Below, one piece after another: positions 1 to 6,185 of a stretch of DNA of 9,970 bases. The stretch covers positions 1 to 9,970 of the forward strand of contig CABQHZ010000060.1 in assembly GCA_902464175.1 (NCBI GenBank), written 5' to 3'. This DNA comes from an uncultured Collinsella sp. GTDB lineage: Bacteria; Actinomycetota; Coriobacteriia; Coriobacteriales; Coriobacteriaceae. The position numbers were made by a program, and so were the translations under genes. Position 1 is the first letter of the stretch; each line of letters begins with the position of its first letter. Under the pieces are notes generated by a model that was not told where the DNA came from, searched no databases, and saw only the letters and a list, made by a program, of their open reading frames with translations.

Positions 1-1
1 G

Positions 2-334
2 CTCAACGGCGGCATCGTCATCAAGGAGGCCGCCAACCAGCACTACTGCACCGATGCCTTTAGCCGCGCGGTGTTCCAGGCCATCTGCGATGACGCCGAC
101 GTACCCACGCAGGCCTTCGCCAACAAGAGCGATATGGCGGGCGGTTCTACCCTGGGCAATCTGTCCAATATGCAGGCGAGCATGCATGCCGTGGACGTGG
201 GCCTGCCGCAGCTTGCCATGCACTCGAGCTACGAGACCGGCGGCGTGCGCGACGTGATGTACGCCATCCGCGCCCTCACCGCCTTCTACGAGCGAAACCT
301 AACCATCAACGGCGCCGAAAGCGTGGAGCTGTAA
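2..334 (+). CDS. M18-family aminopeptidase, C-terminal part (5' end outside window)
   Basis: The frame is open from the first bases of the window and ends at TAA 332-334, giving the last 110 residues of a zinc aminopeptidase of the M18 (aspartyl aminopeptidase-like) family. These cytoplasmic enzymes remove N-terminal residues from peptides. Visible family signatures are AGGSTLGNLS (residues 46-55 of the fragment) and VDVGLPQLAMHSSYET (64-79). The His in AMHS (residue 74) matches the C-terminal metal-ligand histidine of M18 enzymes. The other metal ligands (His, Asp, Glu, Asp) lie upstream of the window. The C-terminus looks complete. The next gene starts on the base after the stop, so the two are probably co-transcribed. 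The family call is from remembered motif similarity; the substrate cannot be told from the fragment. Confidence 0.85.
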   Translation, partial: LNGGIVIKEAANQHYCTDAFSRAVFQAICDDADVPTQAFANKSDMAGGSTLGNLSNMQASMHAVDVGLPQLAMHSSYETGGVRDVMYAIRALTAFYERNLTINGAESVEL

Positions 335-520
335 ATGCAAGCCGAAGATATGAAGGCCGAGCGCAGGGCCAAACTTATCGAACAGGGCTCGCAGCTGTTC
401 GCCACTGCTTGCCATGAGTCAGGGATCGACGTGTCCAAGGCGCAACCTACGAGCGATGAAGAGCTCAAGCATAGAGCCTATTCGGATCGCTATGACGAGG
501 AGATGGGCTGGTTCCAATAA
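335..520 (+). CDS. Small hypothetical protein (61 aa) coupled to the aminopeptidase
   Basis: I do not recognise this protein. It starts with ATG directly after the TAA of the aminopeptidase gene (TAAATG). A GGAG at 325-328, inside the end of that gene, lies six bases before the ATG, as expected for translational coupling. The 61 residues are strongly charged and have no membrane segment or signal peptide. The N-terminal third (KAERRAKLIEQGSQLF) could be helical, and the protein ends DEEMGWFQ. A second in-frame ATG (350) would shorten it by five residues but has no better ribosome site. Codon use resembles the neighbours. It could be an accessory protein of the peptidase, or a short ORF with no function of its own. 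No function is proposed. Confidence 0.5.
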   Translation: MQAEDMKAERRAKLIEQGSQLFATACHESGIDVSKAQPTSDEELKHRAYSDRYDEEMGWFQ

Positions 521-569
521 GCGAAGCATTATCACTTTGACGAGAGTGTCGCAGGCAGAACCAGCGTCA

Positions 570-600
570 TGGTGCAAACAAACCTGACCCCATTGCACCA
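570..600. repeat. REP-like inverted repeat with CCTGACCCC core
   Basis: TGGTGCAA (570-577) and TTGCACCA (593-600) are perfect inverted repeats around a 15-base loop that includes AACCTGACCCCA. Read on the - strand, the loop gives TGGGGTCAGGTTTG. From memory, motifs of this kind occur next to Y1/REP-associated transposases in many bacteria. No transposase is present, so this would be a stand-alone copy. The palindrome is directly visible; the family assignment is inference. Confidence 0.5.
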
Positions 601-607
601 AACTCAC

Positions 608-654
608 AAGGAGTGTCCCCACCTGCCGGCAGGAAAGGAACGTCCCCAGGTGCC
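608..654. repeat. Two imperfect direct repeats, REP-like (AAGGA..GTCCCCA..TGCC)
   Basis: The 20-base units AAGGAGTGTCCCCACCTGCC (608-627) and AAGGAACGTCCCCAGGTGCC (635-654) match at 16 of 20 positions and sit 27 bases apart. A perfect 12-base palindrome, CCTGCCGGCAGG (622-633), overlaps the first unit. CACCTG (620-625) can pair with CAGGTG (647-652). TGCCA-ACAA-TGGCA (651-664) forms another small hairpin. Together with 570-600 this looks like a compound REP-type palindromic element. Its family and copy number cannot be judged from the window. Confidence 0.5.
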
Positions 655-720
655 AACAATGGCAACACCGCAGGCAGAGGATGGGCAGCGAGCGACGTCC
701 AGGACGAGCAAGTTGGCATG

Positions 721-762
721 AAAAAGGCGAGGCATTGACCTTCTGGTCATGCCTCGCCTTTT
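721..762. terminator. Bidirectional intrinsic terminator
   Basis: The arms AAAAGGCGAGGCATtGACC (722-740, one bulged T) and GGTCATGCCTCGCCTTTT (745-762) pair around the loop TTCT. Read along +, the hairpin runs into a TTTT tract. Read along -, it also runs into a T tract. It can therefore stop both the aminopeptidase-side transcript and the converging dehydrogenase transcript. Confidence 0.85.
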
Positions 763-804
763 GAATGACAAATTGCCGTTCTGGGCGTCGCGCAGCGTCG
801 ACCG

Positions 805-832
805 GTTCCGGCGTTTGGTAAAACGCCGGAAC
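805..832. repeat. Perfect 12-bp hairpin just after the dehydrogenase stop codon
   Basis: GTTCCGGCGTTT (805-816) and AAACGCCGGAAC (821-832) are perfectly complementary around a GGTA loop. It begins four bases past the stop codon of the - strand dehydrogenase gene. No T tract follows on either side, so it may stabilise the 3' end or pause transcription before the stronger terminator at 721-762. Confidence 0.6.
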
Positions 833-835
833 AAA

Positions 836-1771
836 TTAGTGCTCGATCCAGCAGCGGAGCGTTTCTCCGGCCTGCAGATGGCGTAGATTCTCGGCGGCAA
901 TGTCGACCACGTTGTTGAGCGTAGCCTCCAGGTGGAACCAGCCGGAGATGTGCGGCGTGATGAGCATGTTGGGCGCATCCCACAGCGGGCTTGTCGCGGG
1001 CAGCGGCTCAGGATCGGTGACGTCGACCGCGGCGCCGGCAAGGTGCCCCGACTCAAGGGCGGCGACCAGGTCGTCGGCAACCACGAGGTCGCCGCGACCA
1101 CCGTTGGCAAAGAAAGCGCCCGGCTTCATTGCGGCAAAGAACTTGGCATTCGCCAGGCCGCGGGTCTCGGGCGTGCTGGGCATAAAGGACGCAACGACGT
1201 CGGCCTCGGCCAAGCGCTCGGGCAGGGCGTCCATGCCGTCCATCTCCTCAAACACGATGGGGTAGACGAGCGGGTGGCGCTTGATGCCGCGGACGTGCGC
1301 ACCCATGCTGCGGCAGAGCGTGGCAAAGTGCCCGCCGATATCGCCCGCGCCCAGCACCAGCACATTGGCATTTTTGAGCGAGGTAACCGGCCCCAGATCC
1401 TCCCAGCGATGCTCGCGCTGCAGATCTTGGTAGCCGGGCAGGTGCTTCATCATAGAAAGGACCATGGCAAACATGTGCTCGCTTACGGCCTGGCCGTAGG
1501 CGCCCACCGAGCAGGAGAGCTTTGCTCCGGCCGGTACGGTGCCGGCGGCAAGGTAATCGTCATAGCCCGCGCTCTGCAACTGAAGAAGCTGCAGGTGCTC
1601 GCATGCCGTGAGCATGGCGGGGTCGATATTGCCCAGGATCACATCGGCATCGGCGACTTGCTCGCGCGTGGCGGCATCGGCGCTCGTATAGATAAAGTCC
1701 TCGCCCGGAGCGCTCGACTCAAGAATCGCGCGGTAACGATCATTAACGGGCAGCAAAACCAGGATGTTCAC
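836..1771 (-). CDS. D-isomer-specific 2-hydroxyacid dehydrogenase family protein
   Basis: This is a 311-aa cytoplasmic NAD(P)-dependent oxidoreductase that would interconvert a 2-keto acid and a D-2-hydroxyacid. The length is normal for the family. The GTG start (giving MNILVLLP) is chosen because GGAGAGG sits seven bases upstream (1779-1785); the longer open frame to 1885 runs into the terminator of map. Visible features are SAGYD (67-71) in the substrate domain, the Rossmann motif GAGDIG (141-146), and the catalytic triad: Arg in NGGRGDLV (226), Glu in DPEPLP (255) and His in TPHISG (274). AEADVVASFMPSTPETRG is also typical. The substrate (lactate, glycerate, phosphoglycerate, hydroxyisocaproate) cannot be told. 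There is no ACT domain, so it is not a long-form SerA. The gene has its own leader between the map terminator and the start. Confidence 0.88.
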   Translation of the reverse strand: MNILVLLPVNDRYRAILESSAPGEDFIYTSADAATREQVADADVILGNIDPAMLTACEHLQLLQLQSAGYDDYLAAGTVPAGAKLSCSVGAYGQAVSEHMFAMVLSMMKHLPGYQDLQREHRWEDLGPVTSLKNANVLVLGAGDIGGHFATLCRSMGAHVRGIKRHPLVYPIVFEEMDGMDALPERLAEADVVASFMPSTPETRGLANAKFFAAMKPGAFFANGGRGDLVVADDLVAALESGHLAGAAVDVTDPEPLPATSPLWDAPNMLITPHISGWFHLEATLNNVVDIAAENLRHLQAGETLRCWIEH

Positions 1772-1844
1772 AAGCAATCCTCTCCGCTCAACTTGCCACA
1801 AAGGGACGGGTTTATTTTGGCAGGTTTTATCAGGCAAAACGTTC

Positions 1845-1891
1845 AAACAAAACGCCGGATGCAAGACGGGCGTGCCCGCCGGCATCCGGCG
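1845..1891 (-). terminator. Intrinsic terminator of map
   Basis: CGCCGGATGC (1853-1862) and GCATCCGGCG (1882-1891) are perfectly complementary. The loop between them holds a second small stem (CGGGC-GT-GCCCG). On the - strand the hairpin starts 10 bases after the map stop codon and is followed by TTTTGTTTG, a good T-rich tail. Confidence 0.85.
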
Positions 1892-1900
1892 TACGTACGG

Positions 1901-2788
1901 CTACCAGCTCAGCAGCTCGTAGCCATCCTCGGTCACGACCAGCTGCACCTCGCACTGGGCTGAGTCGCTGCCGTCCTTGGTACGTACGCACCAGCCATCG
2001 CCCTTGCTGATCTTGATGTCGGGCTTACCGGCGTTGACCATGGGCTCGATGGTAAAGACCATGCCCGGGGCCATGATGGTGTCCACGTCGGGCGCCTCGG
2101 TGGTAAAGCCCACAAACGGGTCCTCGTGGAACTCCTTGCCAATGCCGTGTCCGCCGTACTCGCGCACCACGCTAAAGCCCGCGTCCTCGACCGTCTTCTG
2201 AACGGCCTCGGCCATCACAGACAGCGGCAGCCACGGCTTAACGGCGGCAAGGCCCGCCTCCACGCTCGCGCGGGTGACGTCGACCAAGCGCTGACGCTCG
2301 TCCGAAACCTCGCCAATGCAGAACATGCGGCTCGAATCGCTAAAGTATCCGTCCAAGATCGTGGAACAGTCCACGTTGATGATGTCGCCCTCGTGCAGGA
2401 CGTCCGTGTCGCAGGGAATGCCGTGGCAGACGACGTCGTTGATTGAGGTGCACACGCTCTTGGGGTAGCCCTCGTAGTTGAGGTCGGCCGGCGTACCGCC
2501 GTGCTCGACGGTGTAGTCGTAGATCATCTGGTCGATCTGGTTGGTGGTCATGCCTGCGGCGATGTGCTCACCCACGTAGTCGAGCACGCCCACGTTAATG
2601 GCGGCAGAGCGCTTGATGCCCTCGATGTCGGCGGGCGTCTTGTAGAGCGTGCGGGGCAGGACGTTCCAGCCTTCCTCCCACAGGCGCTCGAGACGCTCAT
2701 CGAAGGCGCTGTGACATTTCTTATATTTCTTACCGCTGCCGCACCAGCAGGCGTCGTTGCGGCCGGGCACAGGTCCCTTGTCATACAT
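1901..2788 (-). CDS. map: Methionine aminopeptidase, type I, with N-terminal SEC-C motif
   Basis: This 295-aa enzyme removes the initiator methionine from new proteins in the cytoplasm. Residues 1-45 carry a SEC-C zinc motif (CWCGSGKKYKKCH; Cys14, Cys16, Cys25, His26), probably for docking near the ribosome as in other SEC-C type I enzymes. The pita-bread domain follows. By motif match to E. coli MetAP the metal ligands are Asp140 (INVDCST), Asp151 (YFSDSSRMF), His214 (YGGHGIG), Glu248 (FTIEPMV) and Glu280 (SAQCE). Active-site His122 (CHGIP) and His221 (FHEDP) are present. Where most family members have EHT after the last Glu, this one has EVQ. The ATG is supported by AAAGGAAG a few bases upstream. 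A TATACT box lies upstream and a terminator follows, so it is probably monocistronic. Confidence 0.95.
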   Translation of the reverse strand: MYDKGPVPGRNDACWCGSGKKYKKCHSAFDERLERLWEEGWNVLPRTLYKTPADIEGIKRSAAINVGVLDYVGEHIAAGMTTNQIDQMIYDYTVEHGGTPADLNYEGYPKSVCTSINDVVCHGIPCDTDVLHEGDIINVDCSTILDGYFSDSSRMFCIGEVSDERQRLVDVTRASVEAGLAAVKPWLPLSVMAEAVQKTVEDAGFSVVREYGGHGIGKEFHEDPFVGFTTEAPDVDTIMAPGMVFTIEPMVNAGKPDIKISKGDGWCVRTKDGSDSAQCEVQLVVTEDGYELLSW

Positions 2789-2813
2789 GGCTAACTTCCT
2801 TTCATCCGCAGCT

Positions 2814-2819
2814 AGTATA
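2814..2819 (-). promoter_or_regulatory. Candidate -10 box for map
   Basis: Read on the - strand this is TATACT, five of six matches to TATAAT, about 26 bases before the map ATG and 14 before its Shine-Dalgarno sequence. The -35 region is poor: at 17-base spacing it reads CTTTTA, inside the T-run after the hairpin at 2840-2908. The start site is therefore a guess. Confidence 0.4.
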
Positions 2820-2839
2820 GCCTACCCGCGCACTCATAA

Positions 2840-2908
2840 AAGTTGTGGTGATATAGTTCCGGTTTAAGCGTTTTAACAGCACAAATAGGAACTATATCAC
2901 CGCAACTT
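2840..2908. repeat. Long hairpin, 21-bp arms, between radical SAM gene and map
   Basis: The arms at 2840-2860 and 2888-2908 pair over 21 positions with a single U-G wobble. Each contains the A+T-rich core GATATAGTTCC or its complement, and the loop is 27 bases. Read on the - strand, the second arm ends in CAACTTTTATG, so a short T tract follows and it could terminate the radical SAM transcript. The arm length, A+T-rich core and wide loop are unlike the ordinary GC-rich terminators elsewhere in this window, so a dispersed palindromic element is also possible. Confidence 0.65.
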
Positions 2909-2985
2909 AGGGGCGGGATGGCGGGCGTTGACGGCTCGGGCTGCGTGCCGTTCGAGCTGCCCCGGTGTTTCCGCGCGTGGTGTTG

Positions 2986-3762
2986 CTAGTAGCTTACCTG
3001 GCAGGGGATGCCGAGGGCTTCGACGCGCGCGGCGACGGCATCGAGCACCTCGGGCGCTGCTTTGGCAAGGCCGGCGACTGGTGTTTCGCGCGCCACGGTA
3101 TAGATGGTTGCTTCCTGCGGACGGATGCGCTCGAGCGCTGCGAGCCAAGGGCCAACGTACTCTTCGCCGGTGTTGTCGACGGACTCGCCCTGGTATTCAC
3201 CAGTCAGGAATATCGTCTGGATAATGACGTGCCCGCCAAAGCTCGCGAAAGTCTCAATCTGATGCTCCACGTCGTAAGGACCGACAGGCTGGTCGAGTAG
3301 CTGGATAAACGCCGGATCCACGGTATCGAGCTTGAGGATGTTGTCGTCGACCATCATGAGCGCGTCGTGCACGGCGGGCTGATCGGCGCGCGTACCGTTG
3401 GAAAGCACAGCGATCTTGGTGTTCGGTGCCAGCTCATTGCGCAGCGCCACTGCGCCTGCGATGGCCTGCGGAAACTCCGGAGCAGCGGTTGGCTCGCCGT
3501 TGCCGGCAAAAGTGATCACATCGGGAAGCTCGCCCTCGGCGGCCATCTTGCGCAGCTGGGCCTCGAGCGCGTCGAGCACCACGGTGGCCGTGTTGTGCGG
3601 CTCGTGGCACGGGCGCTCGCCGTTAAAGCCGTTCTCGCAGTAAATGCAGTCAAACGTGCAAATCTTGCCACTGGCCGGCATCATGTTGACGCCGAGCGAA
3701 AGCCCCAAGCGTCGGCTGCGGACAGGGCCAAAGATCGGGCTGGCATTCAAAAACGTAGACAT
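2986..3762 (-). CDS. Radical SAM protein, TYW1-like (COG0731 group)
   Basis: This 258-aa protein is a predicted 4Fe-4S, S-adenosylmethionine radical enzyme. The cluster motif CTFDCIYC (Cys35, Cys39, Cys42) is the CxxxCxxC of the superfamily. It is followed by AGNGEPT (86-92, the SAM-binding GGE-like motif), LSNGT (120-124) and KLDT (144-147). The N-terminus FGPVRSRRLGLSLGVN is typical of COG0731 proteins, which are related to archaeal/eukaryotic TYW1 (wyosine synthesis). The substrate of the short bacterial members is not known to me, so no tRNA role is claimed. The start is the ATG at 3762 with GAGGGG upstream; the nine-codon longer version (ATG at 3789) would include that ribosome site. A further extension domain such as SPASM is absent. 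The long hairpin 2840-2908 follows. Confidence 0.85.
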   Translation of the reverse strand: MSTFLNASPIFGPVRSRRLGLSLGVNMMPASGKICTFDCIYCENGFNGERPCHEPHNTATVVLDALEAQLRKMAAEGELPDVITFAGNGEPTAAPEFPQAIAGAVALRNELAPNTKIAVLSNGTRADQPAVHDALMMVDDNILKLDTVDPAFIQLLDQPVGPYDVEHQIETFASFGGHVIIQTIFLTGEYQGESVDNTGEEYVGPWLAALERIRPQEATIYTVARETPVAGLAKAAPEVLDAVAARVEALGIPCQVSY

Positions 3763-3880
3763 AAAAAGGTCCCCTCGTAACGTTTGCACTCCAGCTTATC
3801 ACCCTGCGAGCGGTTGGATATGGGGCACCCCGATCAAACTCAAAAAGTGGGACAGCAAGCGCTGCTCTGCCGCCTGCCGA

Positions 3881-4417
3881 TTAAACCTGCTTCCAAACAC
3901 CGAGAACTTCGCCAACATATACCGTGTGAAAATCACGCTGAGGATAGTTGTCGTCGATAAGGCGGCGATCGACAAAGCCCTCTTCCACAAGAGGCGCCGC
4001 ATAGAGCTTTTTGCAGGTGAGCACGAGCTCCGATTCGGCGATGGCGCAAGCCCCGTCGAGCTCGATTGCCGTGAGCTTGAGATGCTCGAGCTTGTCGCCG
4101 TCGCGCCCGCTTTTAGCGCCAAGGTAGCCAAGTTCGCGGCGGTGCCCCTCGCCTAGAAAACAGATGGAGAAGTGGTCGCCGTGCTCCATAAGTTCGTGGG
4201 TGTAGCGCTGAGGTCGCACAAAGACGGTGACGGTGGAGAGCCCCCGATGGGGCGTGCCTTCGCCGCGCCGCTCCCAAAGCGATCCCATCTGCCCCCACGA
4301 GATGGTCATGGCGTCATGAATGCCGTCTGCACGCCCGCTCACGAGGGCAGCCCATTCCAGGCCAAACTTGGTTACCGGATTCATTTGCAGGTCATCGATT
4401 GCGATTTTCTCCAACAT
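3881..4417 (-). CDS. Flavin reductase-like, FMN-binding split-barrel protein
   Basis: This 178-aa protein resembles the flavin reductase-like family, which binds FMN in a split beta-barrel and acts as an NAD(P)H:flavin oxidoreductase or unassigned flavoprotein. Family-like stretches are AMTISWGQMGSLW (36-48), VFVRPQRYTHEL (65-76) and the C-terminal HTVYVGEVLGV (164-174), which are typical of the group. No transmembrane segment is visible. The ATG is picked for the AAGGAAG at 4424-4430, six bases upstream; a 35-residue extension in frame is arginine-rich and lacks a ribosome site. The neighbours give no pathway. About 118 bases separate it from the radical SAM gene, with no clear terminator, so read-through between them is possible. 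Confidence 0.8.
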   Translation of the reverse strand: MLEKIAIDDLQMNPVTKFGLEWAALVSGRADGIHDAMTISWGQMGSLWERRGEGTPHRGLSTVTVFVRPQRYTHELMEHGDHFSICFLGEGHRRELGYLGAKSGRDGDKLEHLKLTAIELDGACAIAESELVLTCKKLYAAPLVEEGFVDRRLIDDNYPQRDFHTVYVGEVLGVWKQV

Positions 4418-4627
4418 ATTGAGCTTCCTTTCGTGCTGTCGTCTCTTGAACGTCTGTGCTTTTGCTCGCGTTCGGCTGCTGAGGCTGGCGCTCATAAGCC
4501 GGATCAAACCCACAGGTGACAAATACTGTGGCAGCTAAAATATTCCCCTTCTTACTAGCGACGTAAAGAGGGCACATAATGCCAAGTTGGTTTCCTTTTG
4601 GTTAGTGGGATGATGCAAAAAGCGATA

Positions 4628-4702
4628 GTTCTAGAACCCAAATCTTGCAGTTTTGTCTTACAAGATTTATGCTTTCTTGCAAAGTAGAACTGCAAGATTT
4701 GG
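4628..4702 (+). promoter_or_regulatory. Operator-like palindromes over the ATPase gene promoter
   Basis: CCAAATCTTGCAGTT (4638-4652) and AACTGCAAGATTTGG (4688-4702) are perfect 15-bp inverted repeats with 35 bases between. Within that interval are a third CAAGATTT and another TTGCAA. Directly before the left arm is a separate 10-bp palindrome, GTTCTAGAAC (4628-4637). The left arm covers the candidate -35. The right arm covers the early leader and the first two bases of the GGAG ribosome site at 4701-4704. This fits a repressor operator, or a leader hairpin hiding the ribosome site. Confidence 0.6.
4645..4673 (+). promoter_or_regulatory. Candidate promoter of the AAA_14 ATPase gene
   Basis: A -35-like TTGCAG (4645-4650) and a -10-like TATGCT (4668-4673) stand exactly 17 bases apart, in a locally A+T-rich stretch. 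The predicted start near 4680 leaves a leader of about 30 bases. The hexamers match the consensus only at three and four positions. Confidence 0.4.
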
Positions 4703-4709
4703 AGTTGTC

Positions 4710-6062
4710 ATGCCGTTTAACTCATTAGTGCAGGAGAAAATCCTTGATTTTGAGAAGCTCGGTATACCAGAGGTTTTCAATCGCGAACTCCAGCTTCTTC
4801 CCATTCAAAAGCCCGCGCGTAATAACCTTGCACAGGTGATTGTGGGTACGCGTCGATGCGGCAAGACGTATCGCCTTTTTCAAGAGATGCACGACATTGT
4901 TGCGGCGGGCTATAATCCTCAGAATATTCTGTACTTCAACTTCGAAGACGAGCGTCTCAAGCCGTATTCGGCGGCGCTTCTTTCCGATGTGCTCGATACA
5001 TTCTTTGCCATGCGTCCTGCGGCAAAGGAAGAAGGGTGCTTTCTCTTTTTCGATGAGATTCAAGAGGTGCCCGACTGGAGCCTTTTCTTGAGACGCGTTA
5101 TCGATTCAACTGAAGCAACGGTCTATGTCACGGGTTCCTCATCAAAGATGCTGTCAGCTGAGCTAGCCTCGGAGTTCAGGGGTCGCTCGATTTCCAAAGA
5201 GCTTTTCCCATTGAGTTTTGGTGAGTTCGTTCGTTGGTCGACGGGGCAATCCGTCAGCGCTTCCGATGGGTTTTCGTCGACTGACGCAGCTGTGCTGCGA
5301 AATGCGCTTAATGACTATCTACTTCGTGGCGGTTACATCGCAGCGCTCAAATTGCCCGCCGCCGACGGCATGATACTCATGCAAGAGTATGCGTACCGAA
5401 CGGCGGCGATGGACGTGATCGAGCGATATAACCTGCGAATGCCGCAAGTCGCGGTGAGTTTCCTCACCAGGTGCCTTGCCTCGTCTGGGCGTGAGCTCTC
5501 TGTGAATAAGATCGCGCATGAGTTAAAGAGCCGGGGAGTCTCGACGTCACGAGAGACGCTGTCAAGCCTGCTGTCGTATTACGAGGAGGCTTATTTAGTC
5601 TTTTCTTTGGGTGATTTGAGCCGAGCGCTTGCCGACAACCCTCGATCCAGCTCAAAGGTTTATTCGGTCGATCCGGGAATGTTTGCTGCGTTCTCGAAAG
5701 CGGCAAGCAAGGAAGTGGGCCAGCGGCTAGAGACGGCGGTGTTTAATAGACTCCGTCGTTTAGCACCGGTCGCGCGCACGGGCTCTCTCGCTCGGTTGAC
5801 GTTTGAGCATGAGAAGAAATCTCATGAGATCGACTTTGTGATGGGGGATGCTCTACTTGGTGATGCGTATCGGTTGATTCAGGTGAGTACAGATATAACG
5901 AATCCAAAGACGCTGCAACGCGAGGTATCAGCCCTTGCGGCGGGCATGTTCAAATACGGCATCGATGAATCGGTTATCGTAACGATGGATACCGAAGAGA
6001 CGATTGAAACCCCATCGGGAATCGTTCGAGTGGTTCCTGCCTGGAAATGGCTGATTGACTAA
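4710..6062 (+). CDS. AAA_14/DUF4143-type ATP-binding protein
   Basis: This 450-aa protein belongs to the large group of AAA+-like ATPases with an AAA_14 core and a DUF4143 C-terminal domain. Their biological role is poorly known. Walker A is GTRRCGKT (46-53), Walker B is FLFFDEIQEV (111-120), and a sensor-1-like VTGSSSKML follows (140-148). ELFPLSFGEF (164-173) is typical. The DUF4143 part includes EIDFV (373-377) then IQVST (390-394). In relatives with a PD-(D/E)XK-like fold the second motif is usually E-x-K; here it is Q-V-S, so nuclease activity is unlikely. The start is ATG 4710 with GGAG five bases upstream; a longer frame from TTG 4653 lies inside the operator repeats. Codons such as TTA, ATA and TCA are more common than in neighbours, suggesting acquisition. 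Confidence 0.85.
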   Translation: MPFNSLVQEKILDFEKLGIPEVFNRELQLLPIQKPARNNLAQVIVGTRRCGKTYRLFQEMHDIVAAGYNPQNILYFNFEDERLKPYSAALLSDVLDTFFAMRPAAKEEGCFLFFDEIQEVPDWSLFLRRVIDSTEATVYVTGSSSKMLSAELASEFRGRSISKELFPLSFGEFVRWSTGQSVSASDGFSSTDAAVLRNALNDYLLRGGYIAALKLPAADGMILMQEYAYRTAAMDVIERYNLRMPQVAVSFLTRCLASSGRELSVNKIAHELKSRGVSTSRETLSSLLSYYEEAYLVFSLGDLSRALADNPRSSSKVYSVDPGMFAAFSKAASKEVGQRLETAVFNRLRRLAPVARTGSLARLTFEHEKKSHEIDFVMGDALLGDAYRLIQVSTDITNPKTLQREVSALAAGMFKYGIDESVIVTMDTEETIETPSGIVRVVPAWKWLID

Positions 6063-6185
6063 TTGTGCTGCAAGCAAAGGGCGCCAGACGGGTAGAGTAA
6101 ACGCGTTCGTTTCTGTACAAATGACGCCAAAACAGCCAAGCCACACCTTGACGCGGCCGGACGGCGTTGACGATAGGACCACAAC

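Larger units (their letters stand above)
521..835. other. Gene-free stretch with REP-like repeats and terminators
   Basis: About 315 bases lie between the 61-aa gene (+) and the convergent dehydrogenase gene (-). I see no credible gene here. It holds an 8-bp inverted repeat around the CCTGACCCC motif (570-600), a pair of 20-base direct repeats (608-654), a strong bidirectional terminator (721-762) and a perfect 12-bp hairpin (805-832). Short ORFs crossing it on the - strand have no ribosome site and are not counted as genes. Confidence 0.7.

Noticed and set aside
932..1963. Open frame of 343 codons on the + strand opposite the dehydrogenase gene
   Set aside because: It is antisense to a gene with a full catalytic triad, has no ribosome site, and runs through the map terminator into map.
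4392..4577. 61-codon frame on the - strand ahead of the flavin reductase gene, overlapping its start by 26 bases
   Set aside because: Its ATG has AAGGAAA only about 15 bases away, too far for a good ribosome site, and the product is not recognisable. The phrase GFDPAYERQPQQP looks protein-like, so it could be reconsidered if it is conserved in relatives.
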